Shown here piece after piece: positions 19,358-27,795 of a stretch of 64,000 nucleotides of DNA. The translations under genes were made by a program, and so were the position numbers. The notes below the pieces were generated by a model that worked only from the letters and a program-made list of their open reading frames with translations, ran no database searches and was not told the origin of the DNA. This stretch comes from Saprospiraceae bacterium (GTDB lineage Bacteria; Bacteroidota; Bacteroidia; Chitinophagales; Saprospiraceae): positions 1 through 64,000 of the forward strand of contig JALHOZ010000007.1 of assembly GCA_022842725.1 (NCBI GenBank), in the 5' to 3' direction. Each line of letters opens with the position of its first letter. Position 1 is the first letter of the stretch.

Positions 19358-20053
19358 TTAATCCATTTTAAAATCGTACTTAATCCCTTTGAAATACAAT
19401 AATAGTATTGGTATCCAGATTAAAAACAAAAAGTATTTTATAGATAGGGAGAAGCATTCAATAATCGGGTAGATACCCAACACAACACCCATGTCCATGG
19501 AGATAAGCGTGTTACTGTCTATGATATGTTCTGGATCATGCCCCATATAATATCCTGTTTGCCAAAAAATAAAATCCTTCTCATAAGGCTCAAAACCATA
19601 TTCCTGATAAATTCTATCATGTTCTCCCGGTATTTTTGGATCACCTTTTTGAAATATAAATGTTTTGTGAGTCACCTCGTCAGGCTCACTATCAGGAAGA
19701 TTAATTTCTTCCTTCCAGTATAAACCGACGTAATTTTTTTCAACCAGACTTGTAGAATAAAAACCAGTCAGAAAAGAAAATAACATTGCCGGAAAAATTG
19801 TAATCCAACCTAATAATAATGCACTAAAAGTAAACTCAAAAATGTTTATATATAAAAAATATAATATGGCGCATAGGACTATCCAGGTTATAAAAAACCA
19901 AAGAACTAATGGCATTATTGAAGCGTTTTTGTTTTTAAAGATTTCAATGAAATAGTCCTGAATGAACACACCTGCATACACCATCATGAATAGAAACAAG
20001 GATATCTTTACTATATATCTAAAGTTACTTTCTGTTGCAGTTTTTTCTTTCAT
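19358..20053 (-). CDS. membrane protein of unknown function
   Basis: The protein has 231 residues with about five transmembrane segments: 15-32, 41-60, 62-84, 85-105 and a C-terminal one near 203-222. Between the fourth and fifth lies a hydrophilic loop of about 90 residues with several Asp/Glu/His. I do not recognise the family. The start overlaps the end of the upstream gene by four bases (ATGA), so the pair is translationally coupled. Confidence 0.5.
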   Translation of the reverse strand: MKEKTATESNFRYIVKISLFLFMMVYAGVFIQDYFIEIFKNKNASIMPLVLWFFITWIVLCAILYFLYINIFEFTFSALLLGWITIFPAMLFSFLTGFYSTSLVEKNYVGLYWKEEINLPDSEPDEVTHKTFIFQKGDPKIPGEHDRIYQEYGFEPYEKDFIFWQTGYYMGHDPEHIIDSNTLISMDMGVVLGIYPIIECFSLSIKYFLFLIWIPILLLYFKGIKYDFKMD

Positions 20054-20430
20054 CTTCCCTTTCGGTTAATGTTTTGACCATCAAATTGTTGATACAAATA
20101 TTTATTTATCATATCCTGATCTTCAAAATCTACCAATGTGATTTGAGAGGCTGTTAAGGTGATTGTTGAATCGTTTAGGTTCACAATCATTCGTCCATGT
20201 TCCGGGTGAGGGATCTCGATAATTGGCACTTGTACCGGAAAGGGGATTAAAAAACTGTCTATATAGACTGTATCGTAGACATATACGGTATCAGAAGTCT
20301 TTTGGATAATTTCTTTTGAAAATAGATCTTTATGAGGAATACCATGTTTGGGCAAAAAAAAGCTGGTGATTATTGCGTATATAACCGCAATGGATAGAAG
20401 GATCGATAAAAAGATGTTCAGGTTTTTCAT
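20050..20430 (-). CDS. small single-helix membrane protein
   Basis: The protein has 126 residues with one N-terminal transmembrane segment (about 4-25), so most of it is outside the cytoplasm. The rest has a TVYVYDTVYIDSFLIPFP stretch and an HPEHGRM motif. I do not recognise the family. It is the second gene of the operon, 10 bp after the lipoprotein gene. Confidence 0.5.
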   Translation of the reverse strand: MKNLNIFLSILLSIAVIYAIITSFFLPKHGIPHKDLFSKEIIQKTSDTVYVYDTVYIDSFLIPFPVQVPIIEIPHPEHGRMIVNLNDSTITLTASQITLVDFEDQDMINKYLYQQFDGQNINRKGR

Positions 20431-20440
20431 AATTTGGTTA

Positions 20441-20875
20441 TTACTGGTTAATGTGGTGATGACACAACCCGCCCGGATTGTCAGTGAAGTTTTTGCATCT
20501 ACGCCCTGTTGATGAAATACCAGTACACTGGACAGCCTTAGCTACATTATTCATGCAATTTTCTATATCTCCGGTGATTTTTACCTTATACTCGAGATTT
20601 CCTTCAATTTCTACAACAGCCTTTCCGTCCTGATTTACTTTCACTAACCCAAAGTGATCTTGATTAAGATACCCTGAGGGAAATTTGATTTCTTTCAAAA
20701 TATTATTTTCTATCGATACATTCAAGGTGTATTCTGAAGAAGTTCCTGTTTTGGCGTTATGGTAGTTTACTTTTGCGCAATATGATCCACTATAGACTGT
20801 TTGTTTACAGGAACCTGATAGTAAGATTATCAAGAGTGTAGTGAAATAAAACAAATTGGTTTTGTAGGTATGCAT
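20441..20875 (-). CDS. lipoprotein with a C-terminal Cys/His-rich module
   Basis: The protein has 144 residues. The N-terminus is a lipoprotein signal (hydrophobic stretch, then LLSGSC, with Cys at about 23). The C-terminus has CTGISSTGRRCK then GGLCHHH, a small zinc-knuckle-like pattern found at the end of some Bacteroidota proteins. It heads a four-gene operon. Its start codon and the next nine bases (ATG then CATACCTAC) are complementary to a segment of the leader RNA at 20922-20930, so translation may be controlled by leader folding (see 20899-21013). Confidence 0.6.
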   Translation of the reverse strand: MHTYKTNLFYFTTLLIILLSGSCKQTVYSGSYCAKVNYHNAKTGTSSEYTLNVSIENNILKEIKFPSGYLNQDHFGLVKVNQDGKAVVEIEGNLEYKVKITGDIENCMNNVAKAVQCTGISSTGRRCKNFTDNPGGLCHHHINQ

Positions 20876-20898
20876 AAAAAAAGCGTGGTGTTACTCAC

Positions 20899-21013
20899 GT
20901 ATTCAGTGGTTCTGACAAAACCATACCTACGAACAAGTCCCACTCACGCCGTAGCATGAGTACCGAACTTATATTTCCCGTAGGTATATTGAAACTGTCA
21001 GATTTCTGAATAC
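20899..21013 (-). promoter_or_regulatory. structured leader RNA with alternative pairings, upstream of the lipoprotein operon
   Basis: Read on the minus strand, three arms pair in order. GTATTCAG (21013-21006) pairs with CTGAATAC (20906-20899), TCTGACA (21002-20996) with TGTCAGA (20917-20911), and ATACCTACG (20987-20979) with CGTAGGTAT (20931-20923). This gives 24 base pairs broken by two small internal loops. Inside is a second hairpin, ACTCATGC and GCGTGAGT around a TACG loop (20961-20942), a UNCG-type tetraloop. CGTAGGTATG can instead pair with CATACCTAC right after the start codon (20872-20864). The central ACTCATG can also pair with a second CGTGAGT (20901-20895). Competing pairings are typical of a riboswitch or attenuator. 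A dispersed palindromic repeat is the main alternative. Confidence 0.55.
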
Positions 21014-21641
21014 AGAAGATAAGTCAATACTTTATGTAAATCTTAATGTTCTATCAATAAATAATTATTGGTTTACAATCTCTCTTAACGACATAAATCC
21101 GGAAAAGGTTCCGGACATACCATATAATCACTGAATTATATCCTATAAAACAGAAAAGGCAACAGTCCTGATTATTTTTAAAGGTCTGCTGTCAAATCTT
21201 CTGCAAACAACAAGAATCTGGACAAATGTAAGCCATATAGATTGGATCCTCTAAGTTAAATATATTGCGTCAGGACTATGGGCTCACGAGTCATTTGTAT
21301 AGCATTCGGGATTTGTTCTGATTATGTGCTCTATTATTTTAACATGCCACTGAAGTTAACCTTTAGGCTCAAAGGGTAATACTCCCCATTGTTTGATTTT
21401 AACCAAAACCCGGAAAATTTTTTGAAAAACAAATGTTTTTGTAAGGTGAGTTGGGTTTTTTGTGATGAAAATTGGAATATAGTGACTGTAAAAATGTTTT
21501 TTGGCATGTAAAAATGGAAACACCCTGAAAATTATGTTTTTAATGATTTATATATTTGGTGTTAACTTTTCAAAGTGGTTTACCAGTGAATTTGTCGTTT
21601 TCCAGTTATATGTTTAGTGGAAAATAACAAAATCTATATGT
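21014..21641. other. 628-bp gap, no gene seen
   Basis: AT-rich sequence with no credible open frame or clear promoter match on either strand. The promoter of the leader RNA should lie in the part near 21014-21100 on the minus strand, but I could not find a TAnnTTTG there. Confidence 0.4.
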
Positions 21642-22766
21642 TTAGATGTGACCAGAATCTTTGAGTCTTGTTATAGCTTCAAAAATCAAACTTATATCTA
21701 CCACTTCAGATTCTGTCAAAACGAAGCCAAAGGTCTCTGATAACTTTTCATAAATCTCCCGTTTTGGTAAACTTTCAGTGGCAATTTCTTTATCAAATAT
21801 TTTTTTCATAATGCTTTCAATTATTTCATTGTCAGGGTGAAGGAGATATTTACATTTGGCTTCAATTATATTAGTTAAATCATGGTAGTCTGATCTGTAA
21901 TTTTTTTTGTCAAGAAATGTTACAAATTTATTGTATTGATAAATTCGTTTTCGGTTTTCGCCCATAAAATGAACTTTATTAGGATCATTAAAATAATCTA
22001 TCACACACCATTGATTAAATTGTATTTTCTCCTCATTTAAAAATGTTGAATCCGGTTTTAATGAGTTTACTAAGAGTATTTTATTCCAATGATCTATCAG
22101 GTGTTTGTATAAATTTGAAACTTTTTCGAAGGACATAAAATCAGCTAAACTATAAATGTCCCCGTAATTTTGACAATACGCAGAATCTTTAAATATGATT
22201 TCAATCCGAAGTAAATCTTCTATTGTATTTAACCTTCCGTTTTTATTAAGAGCTGATTCAGCTGATTTATCATATATTTTTACACAATAACTATCCGTAA
22301 GAAATATTTTCTGTATACCTCCATTTTTGTGATAATGTTCTTTTGTAGGAACAACTTTCCCATTTAAATAGAGCATATTATTAATCAAATATCTTGGTTT
22401 TATGCCACTTCTTATATTAATCCCGAATTCAAATGTTACAACTTTCATATTCCTTAAAGTGCAATTTATAAGGTCTGACAATTGATAAAGTGCAACTTTC
22501 ATTTGAGTGTAAGTAAAGTCATCATAATTTTGCTCCTTATAATAATTGAACGAATTGTAAAAGTGATGTAAAGAGCCTGTTATATAAATGTATTCGATAT
22601 TGTCTTTGAGGTACAGTTTGAAAGTCAAGCCATGTTTCTCAACCTCAAATGGATATCTAGGCTCCACAGGTTCCAAATATCCTTCAGGTCGAAAATTTAG
22701 TGCCTCCTTAATTTGTGAAATATCTGGTTCATCTGTCACCTTAATTTTCATAAAATCCAAAGCCAT
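21642..22766 (-). CDS. Rep-like replication initiation protein of a mobile element
   Basis: The chosen start gives 374 residues beginning MALDFMKIK. It has an AGGA ribosome site a few bases upstream and lies 4 bp after the excisionase-like gene; a longer frame from 22847 would overlap that gene. The sequence has YITGSLHHFYN near 60 and later FGINIRSG and YCVKIYDK, blocks seen in phage/plasmid gpII-type replication proteins of Bacteroidota. Such proteins nick DNA and start rolling-circle replication. No catalytic Tyr can be assigned safely. It may be the remains of an integrative element or plasmid. Confidence 0.5.
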   Translation of the reverse strand: MALDFMKIKVTDEPDISQIKEALNFRPEGYLEPVEPRYPFEVEKHGLTFKLYLKDNIEYIYITGSLHHFYNSFNYYKEQNYDDFTYTQMKVALYQLSDLINCTLRNMKVVTFEFGINIRSGIKPRYLINNMLYLNGKVVPTKEHYHKNGGIQKIFLTDSYCVKIYDKSAESALNKNGRLNTIEDLLRIEIIFKDSAYCQNYGDIYSLADFMSFEKVSNLYKHLIDHWNKILLVNSLKPDSTFLNEEKIQFNQWCVIDYFNDPNKVHFMGENRKRIYQYNKFVTFLDKKNYRSDYHDLTNIIEAKCKYLLHPDNEIIESIMKKIFDKEIATESLPKREIYEKLSETFGFVLTESEVVDISLIFEAITRLKDSGHI

Positions 22767-22770
22767 AATC

Positions 22771-23070
22771 CTAACTTTTACGTGATTCCACTTTGAATAA
22801 TAATTTCTCTGCCTCTTCAGCTCTGAATCCAATTCTGGTTCCACCAATTTTATGTTTTGGTAGTTTACCTTGTTTGACCCAATTATGCAGAGTTGGCAAT
22901 GTAATATTCAGGTATTCCGCCGTTTCCTTGGCTGTTAATATCTGTTTGTTACTTACGATTTGACCCGACTTGTTTTCGCCATCAAGTAAATAATTTTCAA
23001 TCCTATTGACTTTATCCAGCAACTTTTCTATAGCCGCCGGAAGATTGTTAAAGGAAATTTCCTGATTCAT
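22771..23070 (-). CDS. excisionase-type helix-turn-helix protein
   Basis: The start at 23070 gives 99 residues; an alternative Met is nine codons upstream. Residues about 40-90 form the HTH_17 domain: LTAKETAEYLNITLPTLHNW, then KQGKLPKHKIGGTRIGFR. This small winged fold binds DNA in excisionases and element regulators. The N-terminus is a short coiled-coil-like helix. It precedes the Rep-like gene by 4 bp, a standard pair in Bacteroidota mobile elements. Confidence 0.8.
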   Translation of the reverse strand: MNQEISFNNLPAAIEKLLDKVNRIENYLLDGENKSGQIVSNKQILTAKETAEYLNITLPTLHNWVKQGKLPKHKIGGTRIGFRAEEAEKLLFKVESRKS

Positions 23071-23559
23071 ATTAATATGTTTTTGTTTGAGGTGCAAATT
23101 TCATATCGATTTTTATGGGGAAAAAGGTGGAAATTTCTGGGCACACTCAATTTTATAATATATTTTATTATTTAATATGATTCTCTTTAATAATAAGTTA
23201 TTTATGCAGGAACTAAAAAATAAAAAAAAATTATTTTTATCTACAGCCAAAGACTTTTATTATACTATACCCATAAAACTCCATTTTCTCAAATTGAAAA
23301 CAGTATTCGGAAGTCTGTAAATTTCATACTTTCCTTATAGATCACATATACGATACTCAATCTTTGTCCTCGGGATACTCAATATCACCGTTTAAATCCG
23401 GAATAATTACAATGTCTGTCTTCATTTTTCTTACTTTGTGAATCTTACAAGAAAACAGCTTTTTCTTATCTTTTTTCAATTTTTACACCAAAATATTTTC
23501 AGAATTCCTAACATTTTATATTTTTACACAAAATTTATATCACTTAAAAAACATTACAT
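23071..23559. other. about 490-bp gap, no gene supported
   Basis: Very AT-rich. A 22-codon frame on the minus strand (about 23354-23425, starting MKTDIVIIPDLNGD) could be the start of a decayed gene. No recognisable family, repeat or promoter was found. Confidence 0.35.
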
Positions 23560-24963
23560 ATGAAATATCTTGTTGCATCCCTTTTTTTATTTTGTTCTTC
23601 CTTAGGCTTTACGCAGACAATCAGGTTTTCTCCCGAAAATAAGTTGTTTGATCTCCCGGGTCAAAATTTACAATTGAGAAATCCATTTAAACCTATTTTG
23701 GTAGGTGAAGATCCGAATCATTGGTTTTTTGGATTTAATAGCGGAAATTGTTTAGCTTATAAAAAAGACTCCATCACTGGTTCCTATCAGAAGGTATCTC
23801 ATTTACCTATATCTGCAAATTTAGCAGTGCTGGATGTCAGAGATTATAATGGCAAGGAAGGTTATGAAATATTGACTGACTCCGAAATCTATTATTTCAA
23901 CAATACAGGAAACTATTGGACTTATTCCTTTTTCAATATTTGGAATAAGGTCATAAAAGGTTACGGAGATTTTAACAACGATGGGAAGATGGACTTCATT
24001 GCTGAGGATGACATACCTTTTGAAGCAGATGTAATGTATTTAATGTTTAATAAAGGGAACAATAACTTTGAATCATTAATGATTGACCAAAGTAATAATG
24101 ATGTTGAGACTATGGCTACCGGTGACATTGATAATAACGGCCATTTAGATTTTGTAGTAACTCAATCTGTCGGTAAGCCTATAAAATTCTTTTTTAATAA
24201 CGGGGACTCAACGTTTACAAAAAAGGAAATCGCTTCACCTTCAGGACTTTGTTGTAACACCTTGGGAATTGAATTGGTTGATATGGATAATGACGGCGAT
24301 CTGGATCTTTTACTCCCTGGAAAAAACAATGGTATTTTCGTTATTGAAAATACAAACAATTTTTCAAATACGCTTTTTGTATCACAACCTCAGATCAAAG
24401 ATTTAGGAGATGTTATCATGGCAAAGGCTCATGATTTTAACAAAGATGGCCATATGGACATTGTTTATGTCATTCAGAAAGAAAACCCTAAGGTTATACA
24501 GCTTTATCTTCTGGAAGGTAAAGCAGATGGAACTTATTTTCCACAGGTTTTGCTGCAATCTTTGACCAATAATAATCAGGTAGGTTTTTTTGATGGTACT
24601 TTAGTAAAAGAAAATTTACATCTTGTTGATATAAACAGAGACGGACATACAGATATCACGTTTACATCTTCGGAGAATAAAAAACAAATCGTGCTGTATT
24701 ACGGCATTACAACATCAACAGATGAAAGCCCCGTCCTTGAAAATAAATATTTTTACCCTACCGTCACTGATGGATTTGTTTTTTCTTCGGCACCGAAAGG
24801 CACAACCTCTGTGGTATTAGATATTTTTGGAAGAAAAATAATGGATATCCATCCATCACAACAATCTATCTCACTTGACTACCTGGGCTCAGGTACTTAT
24901 TTTATCATGACATATCATAACGGAATACTAAAAGGTCGGGATCGGGTGATGGTGGTAAAGTAA
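23560..24963 (+). CDS. secreted FG-GAP/VCBS-repeat protein with T9SS-type tail
   Basis: The protein has 467 residues with a signal peptide (1-18, ending GFTQ). It has five calcium-loop repeats of the form D-x-N/D-x-D-G-x-x-D: DFNNDGKMD, DIDNNGHLD, DMDNDGDLD, DFNKDGHMD and DINRDGHTD. These mark a FG-GAP/VCBS beta-propeller. The final 75 residues have GSGTYFIMTYHNG, similar to a T9SS sorting domain, so it is likely exported by type IX secretion and kept on the surface or released. It stands alone between mobile-element genes. Confidence 0.8.
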   Translation: MKYLVASLFLFCSSLGFTQTIRFSPENKLFDLPGQNLQLRNPFKPILVGEDPNHWFFGFNSGNCLAYKKDSITGSYQKVSHLPISANLAVLDVRDYNGKEGYEILTDSEIYYFNNTGNYWTYSFFNIWNKVIKGYGDFNNDGKMDFIAEDDIPFEADVMYLMFNKGNNNFESLMIDQSNNDVETMATGDIDNNGHLDFVVTQSVGKPIKFFFNNGDSTFTKKEIASPSGLCCNTLGIELVDMDNDGDLDLLLPGKNNGIFVIENTNNFSNTLFVSQPQIKDLGDVIMAKAHDFNKDGHMDIVYVIQKENPKVIQLYLLEGKADGTYFPQVLLQSLTNNNQVGFFDGTLVKENLHLVDINRDGHTDITFTSSENKKQIVLYYGITTSTDESPVLENKYFYPTVTDGFVFSSAPKGTTSVVLDIFGRKIMDIHPSQQSISLDYLGSGTYFIMTYHNGILKGRDRVMVVK

Positions 24964-25363
24964 GACGGCGGCCGAAATCTTTTGGCAAAACTTATAGAGT
25001 ATGTTGAATTTGTCTTAGTTACTGGCTTAGACCACCTTTTTAGGACATTAAATTTGGGTTATAGGGACGATTTAAGTTTTAAATTATTTGTTTTTACCCT
25101 AATCATTATTTTATAATCATACCCTAACATTTGGTTAAATTCTTTTGTCCGGCCTTTGACTATGACCATGTTTAGCCCGGGTTTCTGTTATATAAATCTC
25201 ATTTACACTAAGAACATGAGATGTTTTTTCAAACTGAAGGCTGTGGTATTAACAGATTTATGGGCTAATAAATAGTGCAATAGCTAAACATTCTGTATCG
25301 GTATGCCTACCGGGGTAAATACCAAAGCACAAGCCATTGTATTCTAACATCTAAAAATGATAA
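24964..25363. other. 400-bp gap, no gene seen
   Basis: No credible open frame. The left part follows the VCBS gene directly; I see no terminator with a T-run. Confidence 0.35.
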
Positions 25364-25540
25364 CAATATTTGGATAAGATATCTCATAAAAAGCAAAGTT
25401 ATAAATTCCGCCCGAAAAAGACAAAAATCATATGTATAGACATTAAGGAAGTTACTAAAATGACCGAGAAGGATAAAGATCATGTCATTACCCTTCTCGA
25501 TGCTTTTATCGCAAGAACTAAATTACAAGGTTTTGTTTAG
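25364..25540 (+). pseudogene. possible C-terminal remnant of an XRE-family regulator
   Basis: A 58-codon frame begins right after a stop codon and ends LLDAFIARTKLQGFV. The segment MTEKDKDHVITLLDAF resembles the last helix of many Bacteroidota XRE regulators (typically DDKQHIL then LDALI). There is no helix-turn-helix in front, so it would be a fragment. The match is short and could be chance. Confidence 0.3.
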
Positions 25541-25544
25541 ATTA

Positions 25545-26111
25545 TTAAAACTGTCGATCATAATCTAAAAAGGCATTATCATCAAAACCATATTTACCAA
25601 TTTTAATTGGTAGTTCACAATAATAATCAGATATTTCACTATTTGTGTCTTTTTCAATTTTTTGTAGTGCTACATTTAATAATTCTCGATTTAATTTAGC
25701 TGCATAATTAAAAGCTACTCTATCATTGTTTTCGCCGTTCTGATAATAGTATATTTCATCTGTGAATAAATTCTCATTAATGATCAACTCAAATATTCCA
25801 TCTCTATAAATTCTCGATTTCAAAATATTGCTGTAGTTAATAAAATCAATATATGGTTCTTTATTATCATTGTACCCATAGAAAAAAAAGTTAGTACAAA
25901 AGCCATGTTCTACAGAGATTAAATTTTCTAGTTTATCATAATTGTAATACGTTTCAATCTTATTAACTATAAAAGTATTTTTAATACTGCTTAATATCAA
26001 TAAATTTGTTTCATTTTCCTGATTATAGTTTTGGATTGTAAATTCAAAATAACCTGAGTTTTTACTTCCAGTAAAAGAAGCTTTTAAATCTGAGAAATTA
26101 ATTAGCTGCAT
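25545..26111 (-). CDS. hypothetical protein, candidate immunity protein for an orphan toxin tip
   Basis: The protein has 188 residues, acidic and rich in Tyr, Asn and Phe, with no signal peptide or transmembrane segment. I do not recognise the family. The composition and the position 4 bp after an in-frame toxin-like fragment (26116-26219) fit an immunity protein that outlived the toxin it neutralised. Alternating hydrophobic residues suggest a beta-rich fold. The immunity role is inference from context. Confidence 0.5.
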   Translation of the reverse strand: MQLINFSDLKASFTGSKNSGYFEFTIQNYNQENETNLLILSSIKNTFIVNKIETYYNYDKLENLISVEHGFCTNFFFYGYNDNKEPYIDFINYSNILKSRIYRDGIFELIINENLFTDEIYYYQNGENNDRVAFNYAAKLNRELLNVALQKIEKDTNSEISDYYCELPIKIGKYGFDDNAFLDYDRQF

Positions 26112-26115
26112 GTTA

Positions 26116-26219
26116 TTAACCTTTTAGAGTTATTTTACCATCTTTACAATGTACAATTATCTTATCAACCCATTCGTCTAATGGTTTATTATAAGTGCCT
26201 GCATTAGTTCCCCGATGCT
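26116..26219 (-). pseudogene. orphan C-terminal tip of a polymorphic toxin
   Basis: A minus-strand frame ends in TAA at 26118-26116 and encodes HRGTNAGTYNKPLDEWVD followed by KIIVHCKDGKITLKG. This reads like the end of an Rhs-type or other polymorphic toxin catalytic domain. There is no start codon and no upstream carrier; the frame is cut by a palindrome at 26220-26242. It is followed by a candidate immunity gene, the usual order of a displaced toxin cassette. Confidence 0.45.
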
Positions 26220-26242
26220 GGCGCCAGTTTGCAACTGGTGCC
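26220..26242. repeat. 23-bp palindrome
   Basis: GGCGCCAGTT and AACTGGTGCC are inverted around TGC, with one mismatch. The surrounding sequence resembles dispersed repeats I recall from Bacteroidota genomes. It sits where the orphan toxin frame loses its upstream part. Confidence 0.4.
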
Positions 26243-26364
26243 TCTGTAAATACCTGCCTTTTTATACTCCCACAAGTTTATTCTTTGTGTGTTATACATA
26301 TATACCCCATTCCGGATTCCAACTTCCATACCATAAATTAAAAATGGTTCATTTTAGTATTACT

Positions 26365-26525
26365 AGTGCTCTGTAAAGGTAATAAGTTAAATTATAATGG
26401 CCGTTAATTTTTTGAAGATCAAGGCAAAAAACGCAGGCATAGCCGTAGCTACGGTGAGTATTTTTAACGCAGAGATTCGAAAAAAGAACAACATTTAATT
26501 AAGTTCTTTATCTTGACAGAGCACT
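26365..26525. mobile_element. 161-bp miniature inverted-repeat element (MITE)
   Basis: The ends are perfect inverted repeats, AGTGCTCTGT (26365-26374) and ACAGAGCACT (26516-26525). Similarity continues for about 20 more bases with several differences. The flanks are both ACT (26362-26364 and 26526-26528), which fits a 3-bp target duplication. The interior has CCGTAGCTACGG, a palindrome. No open frame is present, so it would be moved by a transposase elsewhere. Confidence 0.7.
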
Positions 26526-26674
26526 ACTTCAAAGATAAAACAAAAGTACGGGTAATGGAGTAGGTTGGGGTGGTTTTTGTGGATGTTTTTGTGCAGAGAG
26601 CATGATATTGTGGATGGAGGATTTGTACGTAAGGCAATGAGTATAAAAATACAGACTTCGAAAATTTAACTTTT

Positions 26675-26705
26675 TTTGATTTTGGTATTAGAAACAATAT
26701 ATTTG
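26675..26705 (+). promoter_or_regulatory. promoter of the DUF4291 gene
   Basis: TTTG at 26675-26678 and TATATTTG at 26698-26705 are separated by 19 bp, matching the Bacteroidota -33/-7 consensus. The start codon follows 28 bp after the -7 element. Confidence 0.7.
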
Positions 26706-26733
26706 TACCTTTATTATAATTGAAATAAGAATT

Positions 26734-27297
26734 ATGACTAACAAGTTAAACGAAATAAGAGCAGTATATGACGATAAAACCATTACCGTATATCAAGCTT
26801 ACAGTGAAGCCATAGCCATACCAGCATTAGCCAATCAAAAATTTGTACCGCCCTTCAAGACAGAAAGAATGACATGGATAAAGCCATCATTTCTATGGAT
26901 GATGTATCGATGTGGATGGGCTACTAAAGAAGGTCAAGAACATGTTTTGGCAATACGAATAAAAAGAGAGGGCTTACAATGGGCTTTAGATAATTCCTGC
27001 CTGTCTCATTTTGATCCAGATGTACATCAATCAAAAGAAGAGTGGGAACAAAAAGTTAAATCTGCACCAGTACGTATTCAATGGGATCCTGAACGTGATA
27101 TACACTTAGAAAAGCTTCCTTATCGATCTATTCAAATTGGATTATCGGGTATTGCCGTAGAAAAATACATCAATGAATGGATTGTTTCCATAACAGACAT
27201 TACTCCACTTTGTAAAAAAATCCACTTATTGATTCCTAAAAATCTGGAGGAAGCTATTAATCAACTTCCTAATGAAAGACTCTACTCTTCAAGTTGA
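26734..27297 (+). CDS. DUF4291-family protein
   Basis: The protein has 187 residues. The family signature is complete: EIRAVYDDKTITVYQAY at the start, then FVPPFKTERMTWIKPSFLWM, then YRCGWATKEGQEHVLAI. DUF4291 proteins are widespread single-domain cytoplasmic proteins with no settled function. The length matches the family. Its last nine bases overlap the end of the convergent HEAT-like gene, so each transcript may affect the other. It stands alone with its own promoter between the toxin operon and the orphan cassette. Confidence 0.85.
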   Translation: MTNKLNEIRAVYDDKTITVYQAYSEAIAIPALANQKFVPPFKTERMTWIKPSFLWMMYRCGWATKEGQEHVLAIRIKREGLQWALDNSCLSHFDPDVHQSKEEWEQKVKSAPVRIQWDPERDIHLEKLPYRSIQIGLSGIAVEKYINEWIVSITDITPLCKKIHLLIPKNLEEAINQLPNERLYSSS

Positions 27298-27795
27298 TTC
27301 TTTCGATTTTTGTAAATATTCTAGTTGTTGTTTAGCTATTTTAGCCTTCCTTTCATCTGAACTTTGACACAGTTTACTTAGGCTTTCTTCCGCTTCTAAA
27401 TTGCCAATTGCCCTTAATGCCCACATCGCTTTTAACGGAATACTATGAATGTCAGAAGTTTCAAAGTTATCTGCTAAACGGTATAAGTAAGGTATACTTA
27501 CAGGGCTTTTTATTTTCTCAAGCAAGGTAGCAATGTCTTCATGTTTATAAAGCCACTCATCCCTGACTTCGGTTAATTTACATAATACTTCTATATACGA
27601 TTCGTTAACTCCATTTTTATAAGCTGCATAAATTAGATTATCAATTGCAACTCCATTCTTATTTATTAAACTTTCATTCAATAATTCTATTATTAGATCA
27701 GATCGATCAATTGAAGCATCTCCAAAGAATTCATCAAGCTCTTTGAAAGTAATTGTGCAGTCCCTAATCTTTGATTTAATTATATCGCTGTTCAT
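27289..27795 (-). CDS. HEAT-like protein, probable immunity protein
   Basis: The protein has 168 residues, all helical, with a HEAT-type repeat SIPLKAMWALRAIGNLEAEE near 115 and another pair of helices before it. There is no signal peptide, so it acts in the cytoplasm. Its start overlaps the stop codon of the ADP-ribosyltransferase-like toxin by one base (TAATG), so both are made together. Tight coupling to a toxin and a helical repeat fold are typical of immunity proteins. The pairing is inferred. Confidence 0.6.
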   Translation of the reverse strand: MNSDIIKSKIRDCTITFKELDEFFGDASIDRSDLIIELLNESLINKNGVAIDNLIYAAYKNGVNESYIEVLCKLTEVRDEWLYKHEDIATLLEKIKSPVSIPYLYRLADNFETSDIHSIPLKAMWALRAIGNLEAEESLSKLCQSSDERKAKIAKQQLEYLQKSKEST

